Source of the DNA: Bifidobacterium breve
GTDB taxonomy: Bacteria; Actinomycetota; Actinomycetes; S36-B12
Direction of reading: 5' to 3'
Length of the DNA: 5,997 nt
Assembly (NCBI GenBank): GCA_945900705.1
Contig: CAMDKJ010000109.1
Coordinates: 1-5,997, forward strand
In this document: piece after piece, positions 1-5,214 of the stretch
How positions within the stretch are numbered: position 1 is the first letter of the stretch
Layout: every line of letters starts with the position of its first letter
Program-made: the position numbers and the translations under genes
The notes under the pieces: model-generated
What the model was told of the DNA's origin: nothing
Seen by the model: only the letters and a program-made list of their open reading frames with translations
Databases searched by the model: none

Positions 1-481
1 AGGTTGCTACTCCAACCGGGTCGGCGCGGCCTTCGTCGACGACATAGGAGGCCCCGATCAGGTCATCGACCCGGGCTAACGGGAAGAGCTCACTGACTTC
101 GCGAGGTGAAATGATTTCGTTCGGGACCCCGTACCCAACCTGAAAGTCGCGTTCGCGAAGTAGGGTCTCGAATCGGGCAGGGTTGGTCGCAACTGATAAG
201 TGGCCTACCGGGCGAAAGCCGGTCGAGTGACCGGTCTCGGCCTCGAGCTTTGAGTACAGGTCGCGCGAATATCGTGCCATCCAAAGTGAGGTGTCATCGT
301 GATATCCGGCGCTGGTGATTAAACCTGCGGCGTGCCACGTGGTACCGGCCGTTAGCTGATCCTTCTCAATTAAGAGCACATCTTTTACGCCGAGCTTGGT
401 TAGATGGTACGCAATTGAGCAACCGATGACCCCGCCGCCGACGATTACAACACGCGCCCTCGCGGGTAACTCCTGTGACAC
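1..481 (-). CDS. FAD-dependent oxidoreductase, dimethylglycine/sarcosine dehydrogenase family (N-terminal 160 residues, cut by left edge)
   Basis: The reading frame is open from a GTG at 481 to the left edge, so only the N-terminal flavin-binding part is visible; full-length family members usually exceed 400 residues, or about 800 with a C-terminal GcvT-like domain. Residues 11-20 (VVIVGGGVIG) form the Rossmann dinucleotide motif GxGxxG, with the acidic end of strand two at Glu39 (LLIEK). Residues 46-54 read GTTWHAAGL, the family signature; in mammalian dimethylglycine dehydrogenase the His of this motif carries covalent FAD, and here it is His50. The GTG start is chosen because AGGAG lies 5 nt upstream and the Rossmann strand begins ten residues in. 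Known family role: oxidative N-demethylation of dimethylglycine, sarcosine or related methylamines. It follows the transporter genes on the same strand after 40 nt, so it is probably the fourth gene of that operon. Exact substrate and presence of a folate domain cannot be judged from this fragment. Confidence 0.88.
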   Translation of the reverse strand, partial: MSQELPARARVVIVGGGVIGCSIAYHLTKLGVKDVLLIEKDQLTAGTTWHAAGLITSAGYHDDTSLWMARYSRDLYSKLEAETGHSTGFRPVGHLSVATNPARFETLLRERDFQVGYGVPNEIISPREVSELFPLARVDDLIGASYVVDEGRADPVGVAT

Positions 482-486
482 TGGGT

Positions 487-491
487 CTCCT
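487..491 (-). promoter_or_regulatory. Shine-Dalgarno site for the FAD oxidoreductase
   Basis: AGGAG on the minus strand, 5 nt before the GTG at 481. It fixes the non-ATG start of the flavoprotein gene. The 40-nt gap between this gene and the permease stop at 522 shows no hairpin terminator, which fits transcriptional read-through from the transporter genes. Confidence 0.7.
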
Positions 492-521
492 AATTTAGGT
501 TGCTACAGGGAAATAAATCCG

Positions 522-1385
522 TCAAACGTTACCGGTGAATGAGCCAAAACTTACATCCCCGCCATCGTTTTTGCCCAACCTGCGGTAGATCAGCCAACCG
601 ATGATGACAGCGCCCAATGAGGCGACAAGAATCAAAGTCGCAAGCGCGTTCAATGCCGGAGTCGGTGCGGCCCGTGCGGTGCTGTAGATACGCATGGATG
701 TGGTTTCGGTACTCATATCCGAAGATAAGTACCGAACAATGACAAAGTTATCGAGAACGTCAGCGAATACCAGAATTGCGCTCACCAAGATCGCGGGTGA
801 AAGCATCGGGAGTAGAACGCGCTTGACTGCCCCTAGCGCTGAAGCACCAAGGTCGCGAGCCGCTTCCTCATATTGGGAACCAATTGTCAAAAGTCGCGCG
901 CGAACAATGACAACCGGATAAGAAAGTTGGAAGGTAACGAGGCCAACTATCTGTGCGGTGGTACCAAGGCCGAATGGGGTTGTCAGCATGGTGATCAGGA
1001 ACAGCAGACCGATTGCTAGCGCTATTTCAGGTATCACAAAAGAGAGTAAAACGGCGAAGTTTGCTCCAGTTGGTATGCGGCCGCGCCACCTGTCGAGTGC
1101 AAGGGCTAAACAAACTCCGAGCGGAACGGTGATCGCGGTCGCAATTAAAGCCAACACAATGGTGTGCAATAGCGCATTGCGTAAGGAGGGGTCGTTCAAG
1201 ATGGATCCATTCGGATCCCAGGTGTACCAGCGCAGTGAGAATCCTTGCCACACGCTGCGTGAGCGCCCGGCGTTGAAGGAGAAGAGCACAGCTATCGCGA
1301 CTGGCACTAGTGCCCAGAGCAGGTAGACCACGGTGATGGTGGCTAAGCCGTGTGCCTTCGGAGTCATGCCAATTTTGCGGTTCAT
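522..1385 (-). CDS. potC: PotC-type ABC transporter permease
   Basis: A 287-residue inner-membrane permease, the usual length for PotC/YdcV-type proteins. About six hydrophobic helices are visible, near residues 14-37, 72-98, 108-134, 143-165, 195-219 and 246-268. The cytoplasmic EAA loop that docks on the ATPase is at 174-193 (EEAARDLGA, then LLP), placed between helices 4 and 5 as the family requires. The start ATG overlaps the stop of the preceding permease in an ATGA, with GAGG 7 nt upstream, so the two permeases are translationally coupled and probably form a heterodimer channel. A Met at residue 7 is an alternative start but lacks this coupling. It belongs to the polyamine/opine/iron-type importer group. 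The symbol gives family resemblance only; the imported compound may be another cationic or methylated amine rather than spermidine or putrescine. Confidence 0.9.
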   Translation of the reverse strand: MNRKIGMTPKAHGLATITVVYLLWALVPVAIAVLFSFNAGRSRSVWQGFSLRWYTWDPNGSILNDPSLRNALLHTIVLALIATAITVPLGVCLALALDRWRGRIPTGANFAVLLSFVIPEIALAIGLLFLITMLTTPFGLGTTAQIVGLVTFQLSYPVVIVRARLLTIGSQYEEAARDLGASALGAVKRVLLPMLSPAILVSAILVFADVLDNFVIVRYLSSDMSTETTSMRIYSTARAAPTPALNALATLILVASLGAVIIGWLIYRRLGKNDGGDVSFGSFTGNV

Positions 1386-2278
1386 GAACGTGCCTCAGCT
1401 GTCGAGGTACTGCGCGTGTACCAGATCATTGGCGCCGCGAGCACCACTAGCAATACCAAAATGAGCGCGGCGGCCTGCCCTGATTGCCCGGGGGAGGAAA
1501 TCGAAGTATTAATTAGGCTGCCGATCATTGAAGTCTCGGGTGATCCAGATAGCAGTTCGGTGGTGAAGTAGTCACCCATCATGGGTAAGGAAATCAATAA
1601 CGTACCTGCTGCAATGCCGGGAATACTCATCGGCAGGATTACCCGCTTGAATACGTCGAATCCACCCGCACCCAAGTCGCGTGCGGCCTCAAGCAGGCTC
1701 GGACTAATTCGGTCAAGTGCGGCGAACAATGGGAGGATCATGTAGGGCACATAGCCGTAGATCAAACCCATCACGACCGTGTACCACTTTCCCGCAAGCC
1801 AATTTACCTCGATCGGCAAGAGGCCACCTAGTGACAAAATATTGTTTACTATGCCGTCGGTCTGCAATAGGTTCACCCAAGCGAGCATCCGCATCATGTA
1901 GCTGATCCAAAACGGCGCTACGAGTAAGGTCAAAACCAAAGCCTTGCGCCGGCCTGCATACTTCGCCGTGAAATAGGCAACAGGGAAAGCAATAAGCAAA
2001 CTGATTACCACAGCAATTAGCACGAAGCCAATGGTTCGCATGACCGGCGGGAGATAGAAATTATCCGGGCCAAATAGCCGTTCAAATACGACAGCGACCT
2101 GGGTGAGGCGCCAGTCAAGTGGGTTCCAGGCCGGGACTGGGTTTCGAAACAGTGGATCGATCGAACCGAAAGCGGTACAGAGCAGCACATAAAATGGGAT
2201 AGCTAGGAATAAGAACATCCAGGCTACGGCGGGCAGGCCAAGTATTGGCCAGGTTAGCCGTTGAACCCCCTTGCTCAA
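1382..2278 (-). CDS. potB: PotB-type ABC transporter permease
   Basis: A 298-residue integral membrane permease and partner of the downstream PotC-type protein. Hydrophobic helices lie near residues 11-36, 83-105, 112-135, 165-187, 218-236 and 268-288. The EAA coupling loop is at 197-216 (EAARDLGAGG, then ILP). The start is a TTG 5 nt after the stop of the binding-protein gene. No strong Shine-Dalgarno sequence is seen, only an AGG about 9 nt upstream that lies within the end of the preceding gene. Re-initiation by ribosomes ending the binding-protein gene is therefore likely. The next in-frame Met, residue 21, would cut into the first helix and is less attractive. The gene ends in a 4-nt overlap with the next permease. 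Family membership is clear. Substrate is not readable from the permease, and the symbol is a family label. Confidence 0.9.
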   Translation of the reverse strand: MSKGVQRLTWPILGLPAVAWMFLFLAIPFYVLLCTAFGSIDPLFRNPVPAWNPLDWRLTQVAVVFERLFGPDNFYLPPVMRTIGFVLIAVVISLLIAFPVAYFTAKYAGRRKALVLTLLVAPFWISYMMRMLAWVNLLQTDGIVNNILSLGGLLPIEVNWLAGKWYTVVMGLIYGYVPYMILPLFAALDRISPSLLEAARDLGAGGFDVFKRVILPMSIPGIAAGTLLISLPMMGDYFTTELLSGSPETSMIGSLINTSISSPGQSGQAAALILVLLVVLAAPMIWYTRSTSTAEARS

Positions 2279-2283
2279 CAGGG

Positions 2284-3597
2284 TCAGCCTGCCTTGAACT
2301 GCTGCCAGATGGCCGCGTACTTCGCGTCAGTTTCAGGCGGCAATTCAAGGGTGCGGTAACCGGTTTTGAAGTACCCGGGTAAAACAACGGCTTCCTTAAG
2401 TGTCGCGGGGATCACGCCGTCACTAACGAGACTTTCTGCCGTGATGGAAACCTGGGGTGGTTGATACCCGGTGTACATGAAGTTGCCCATCGCGGTGGCC
2501 TGATCCAGTATGTGATTTATGAATAAATGTGCAAGTACCGGGCTCTGGCCACCCTTTAGTGTGACCATGGTGTCGTTATTTACCAAGCCTTTTCCGTCTT
2601 TAGGGAACCAGTAGCGCAGGATATCCGGCGAGACTCCTTCGGGCAGGTAGTTAACGGCCATGATTAGGTCACCAGACCAAGCCTGTGAAATATCTAATCG
2701 CCCTTCCGGGATATCCGTGTAACCGGAAATCGTGACTCGGGGCTTGGTCGCAGCATTCATTTCAAGCATCGCATCGCGAGCCGCATTCAGTAATGCATCA
2801 TCATCGGTGTTCACGTTCGTACCACCATTGCGCAACAAGGTCATGCCGATTCCCTCGCGATAGTCGTCCAGCACGGCTATATGCTCGCGGTATTTTGCAT
2901 CCCAGAAGACGTCATACGGATTCACCAGAGAAGGTATGTCTTCGCTCACTCGGTCAGTGCGCCAACCGATACCGGTTGTGTAAAGGGCGTAGGGGGCGGT
3001 GTATTGCCAGCCCAAGTCATAGAAAGGATCTAGGAACTCCGGGTAAACGTTCGCGATGTTTGGAATATAACTGTGTTGCAACGGGCGGATTAAGCCACCG
3101 GTAACGAGCTTTCCAATGGAGTCATAGCTCGGGAAGTAGATATCGAATGCGGAGCCAGCATTTCGAATTTTGGTCAGCGCCTCCTGGGTGTCGTTAAAGG
3201 TTGATAGTTCAACCTTGACTCCGGAGTCGGCGTACTTCTTCTCAAAAGTCTTAATTGCCTCTGGATCTAAATAATCGGGATAGTTATAAAGGCGAAGCAC
3301 TCCGTTTTGCTCCGGCTTGAGCCCGGATGCGATCGGCTCGTTACCCGGGGCAATAGGCCACCTGACAGGATTGTCCGGGGAGGCGATCTGGAGGGTGGTT
3401 GGCGCAATTGCTGCTCCCGAGGCGCTCGCTCCAGAGGCGGCTGCGGTAGTAGCGTCGCTGGCGCGCGCGCAGGCTCCAAGGGCCATGGCTCCGGGGACTG
3501 CAAGGAGTGAGGTTTGCAGCAAGCGACGCCGGGTCAAGGCCGCCTTTGAGTTGTCCCTTGGGTTGGCATCTGACTGGGAACCTGGCGTTCTTGGCAT
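2284..3597 (-). CDS. potD: PotD-type substrate-binding lipoprotein with twin-arginine signal
   Basis: A 437-residue periplasmic-type binding protein (bacterial extracellular solute-binding family 1/8) that would deliver substrate to the two permeases. The ATG at 3597 is chosen because AAGGAG lies 5 nt upstream; an ATG at 3645 would add 16 residues without a good ribosome site. Residues 22-43 hold TRRRLLQ, a hydrophobic stretch, and the lipobox LGAC with Cys43 as lipid anchor, so export as a Tat-type lipoprotein is likely. An Ala/Ser/Gly/Thr-rich linker (44-66) follows. The mature domain shows PotD landmarks: NYPDYLDP (105-112), PSYDSIGKL (156-164), LDDYREG (243-249) and AWSGDL (306-311). Asp245 and Glu248 align by eye with the D-x-x-E pair that binds the amine in E. 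coli PotD; the first Trp of the PotD pocket is Tyr106 here. This suggests a cationic amine ligand, with altered specificity possible. First gene of the left-reading operon. Confidence 0.92.
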   Translation of the reverse strand: MPRTPGSQSDANPRDNSKAALTRRRLLQTSLLAVPGAMALGACARASDATTAAASGASASGAAIAPTTLQIASPDNPVRWPIAPGNEPIASGLKPEQNGVLRLYNYPDYLDPEAIKTFEKKYADSGVKVELSTFNDTQEALTKIRNAGSAFDIYFPSYDSIGKLVTGGLIRPLQHSYIPNIANVYPEFLDPFYDLGWQYTAPYALYTTGIGWRTDRVSEDIPSLVNPYDVFWDAKYREHIAVLDDYREGIGMTLLRNGGTNVNTDDDALLNAARDAMLEMNAATKPRVTISGYTDIPEGRLDISQAWSGDLIMAVNYLPEGVSPDILRYWFPKDGKGLVNNDTMVTLKGGQSPVLAHLFINHILDQATAMGNFMYTGYQPPQVSITAESLVSDGVIPATLKEAVVLPGYFKTGYRTLELPPETDAKYAAIWQQFKAG

Positions 3598-3775
3598 CGA
3601 TACTCCTTGTCGGATAGCGGCGTGAGACCTAGACTGACTGACCATTCAGCATTATGCAAGCACTTCGCGATAAGTTGTGGGCAAATCTTATGTAGGTTTC
3701 GAGTAAAGGGCAGTTCCGCCCGGATAAGGGATTATTAGATGCTTCAGATGCCTCGCTTGAGCGGAAAATTCTGAC
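3598..3775. promoter_or_regulatory. Divergent intergenic region, probable shared promoter/operator
   Basis: The 178 bp between the binding-protein start and the ATPase start must hold the promoters for both transporter halves. On the minus strand, CATAAT at 3656-3651 resembles a -10 box and would start a leader of about 45 nt, but no convincing -35 box lies at the right distance. It sits inside a 9-bp palindrome, GCATTATGC (3649-3657). Next to it are CTGACCATTCAG (3638-3649), with 4-bp inverted arms, and a short GACT repeat (3632-3639). On the plus strand, TATTAG (3733-3738) is the best -10 candidate, again without a clear -35. GGGC/GCCC arms flank 6 nt at 3708-3721. These elements are short enough to occur by chance. 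The regulatory role of the region as a whole is likely; individual sites are guesses. Confidence 0.5.
3603..3608 (-). promoter_or_regulatory. Shine-Dalgarno site deciding the binding-protein start
   Basis: AAGGAG on the minus strand ends 5 nt before the ATG at 3597. It is the strongest ribosome site in the window. It favours the 437-residue form over the longer form beginning at 3645. Confidence 0.75.
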
Positions 3776-4873
3776 ATGGCTGGCGGAGCCATTGAATTAG
3801 TGAACCTAACTAAATCCTACGGTGAGGTTGAGGCTGTTCGAGGCGTCAGCCTCTCCATTCCCGAGGGTGAGTTCTTCTCTTTGCTCGGGCCATCTGGTTG
3901 TGGAAAGACCTCCACCCTTCGAATGATTGCGGGATTCGAGGAGCCGACCTCGGGTAACATAATTTTAGATGGCGTTGACATGTCAACGGTGCCCGCGAAC
4001 CAACGCCCGGTTAATACAGTTTTCCAAAACTACGCTCTATTTCCGTTTATGACCGTTGCCGAGAACGTCGGGTTCGGACTGAAGTACGTCAATTTGGGCA
4101 AGCAGGAATTCAAGACAAAAGTTGGGGCGGCACTCGAACTAGTCCGAATGGGTGAATATGCCCTACGCAAGCCGTCTCAGTTATCCGGTGGCCAGCAACA
4201 ACGGGTGGCTCTGGCTCGAGCCCTCATCCTCGGCCCAAAGGTACTTCTGCTGGATGAACCACTTGGGGCGCTTGATGCCAAACTCCGCAAAACTTTGCAA
4301 GTCGAACTTAAATCTCTGCAGGAGTCCGTTGGTATTACTTTCGTATACGTCACGCATGACCAAGAGGAAGCCCTGACCATGAGCGATCGGATTGCGGTTA
4401 TGGCTGCCGGCAAAGTTGAGCAACTCGGTTCGCCAACAGAAGTTTACGAGAACCCAGGTACTGCTTATGTCGCGGACTTCCTTGGGAGCGCGAATGTTGT
4501 CAACGTGGAAGTCACTGGGCCAGGGTCATCTGGTCGAACAGCATTTCGTTTAGGCTCGGTAACCCTTGAAGCCGCTGGCCCCTCGATGGCCCCGGGTCCA
4601 GGCACTTTGGTAGTTCGGCCGGAGCGCATTCACCTTGATTCGACTGCAGATAGTGCTACTGCGATTTCAGCGACCGTTGAACGCACAGTCTATTTGGGTG
4701 CTATGTCGGACGTGGTCGTACGGTTGGAGTCCGGGCAGGAGTTAGTAGTTCGCAAGCCAAGTGAATTGTCCGGAAACCATCACCGTGGTGAAAAAGTTAT
4801 GGTGCATCTGCGGCCCGATGCAATGAGGTTGGTGCCTGCGGGCGCACTAGCCACGATTACAGCAGCAGATTAA
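3776..4873 (+). CDS. potA: PotA-type ABC transporter ATP-binding protein
   Basis: A 365-residue cytoplasmic ATPase that energises the import complex. All motifs are intact: Walker A GPSGCGKT (38-45), Q-loop Gln84 (FQNYALFP), signature LSGGQQQR (136-143), Walker B VLLLDE (156-161), D-loop GALD (164-167) and switch His194 (VTHDQEEA). The C-terminal third (about 275-358, starting around VVRPERI) is a TOBE domain, typical of PotA/MalK/UgpC-type subunits. Length is normal for the family. The ATG at 3776 has only a weak GGA about 10 nt upstream; Val9 is a poorer alternative. It lies on the opposite strand to the binding protein and permeases, across a shared intergenic region, whereas pot-type ATPase genes are often co-transcribed with the permeases. 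It is the only transporter ATPase visible here, so it most probably serves the adjacent permeases. Its TAA overlaps the stop of the convergent cupin gene. Confidence 0.95.
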   Translation: MAGGAIELVNLTKSYGEVEAVRGVSLSIPEGEFFSLLGPSGCGKTSTLRMIAGFEEPTSGNIILDGVDMSTVPANQRPVNTVFQNYALFPFMTVAENVGFGLKYVNLGKQEFKTKVGAALELVRMGEYALRKPSQLSGGQQQRVALARALILGPKVLLLDEPLGALDAKLRKTLQVELKSLQESVGITFVYVTHDQEEALTMSDRIAVMAAGKVEQLGSPTEVYENPGTAYVADFLGSANVVNVEVTGPGSSGRTAFRLGSVTLEAAGPSMAPGPGTLVVRPERIHLDSTADSATAISATVERTVYLGAMSDVVVRLESGQELVVRKPSELSGNHHRGEKVMVHLRPDAMRLVPAGALATITAAD

Positions 4874-5214
4874 AACAATACATACAACTTGCGGATAGTC
4901 TCGTGGATTTCCCAGGTGCCTTTCCAGCCAACCGGTACCAGAAAAGTAACACCTGGCCCGGCTAAGAATGAGTCACCTTCATCCGGGGTCACGGTCATGC
5001 TGCCGGATAAAATATGGACAAATTCGTTTTGCTCCAGGCTCCAATAGGACGGGCCTGCGGTGCATTCCCAGATGCCTGCCTCAGAGCTATTTTCACCGGA
5101 CCACATCGTGTATCCGGAAGTTTGCATCGGGGCACCGGTGGCCTCAGCTAGTGGCCCCCAGTCTTCGAGGTCGGATACCTCGTTAGCTGCTTGAATAAAT
5201 GGGGCCGTAATCAA
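4870..5214 (-). CDS. Small single-domain cupin protein (Cupin_3/DUF861 type)
   Basis: A 114-residue protein made of one cupin barrel. The segment GIWECTAGPSYW (47-58), then NEFVHILSGSMTVTPDEGD (63-81), GPGVTFLVPVGWKGTWEIHE (86-105) and RKLYVLF at the C terminus match the DUF861 group, related to the cupin half of ureidoglycine aminohydrolase. Proteins of this type are common beside amine- and sugar-catabolic genes, but most have no assigned reaction. The TTG at 5214 is preferred as start: AAGGTGG lies 4 nt upstream and the TTG overlaps the stop of the oxygenase gene (TTGA), giving translational coupling. A longer reading back to 5400 would lie entirely inside the oxygenase gene in another frame and is unlikely. 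The typical cluster of several metal-binding His residues of canonical cupins is not obvious here, so metal use is uncertain. An enzymatic, isomerase-like or ligand-sensing role next to the oxygenase is possible. Confidence 0.87.
   Translation of the reverse strand: MITAPFIQAANEVSDLEDWGPLAEATGAPMQTSGYTMWSGENSSEAGIWECTAGPSYWSLEQNEFVHILSGSMTVTPDEGDSFLAGPGVTFLVPVGWKGTWEIHETIRKLYVLF

Noticed and set aside
958..1326. Plus-strand open frame of 122 codons inside the PotC-type permease
   Set aside because: It is a shadow of a well-supported membrane protein gene; its translation has no hydrophobic segment or recognisable motif.
2793..3104. Plus-strand open frame of 103 codons rich in His, Arg and Cys inside the binding-protein gene
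   Set aside because: It is antisense to conserved PotD-type sequence. The basic composition reflects the complementary strand rather than a real protein, and no ribosome site or spacing of Cys/His suggests a metal-binding fold.
3317..3625. Plus-strand open frame of 102 codons opposite the binding-protein signal and linker region
   Set aside because: It is the antisense of an Ala/Ser/Gly-rich coding stretch, has an Ala-rich composition for that reason, and shows no domain or ribosome site.
3595..3645. ATG at 3645 as start of the binding protein
   Set aside because: No ribosome site precedes it, it would overlap the probable promoter region, and it would put 16 additional residues before a signal peptide that is already preceded by about 20.
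3708..3721. GGGC/GCCC arms with a 6-nt loop as a terminator
   Set aside because: The stem is only 4 bp with no following T-run and lies in a divergent promoter region where a terminator is not expected.
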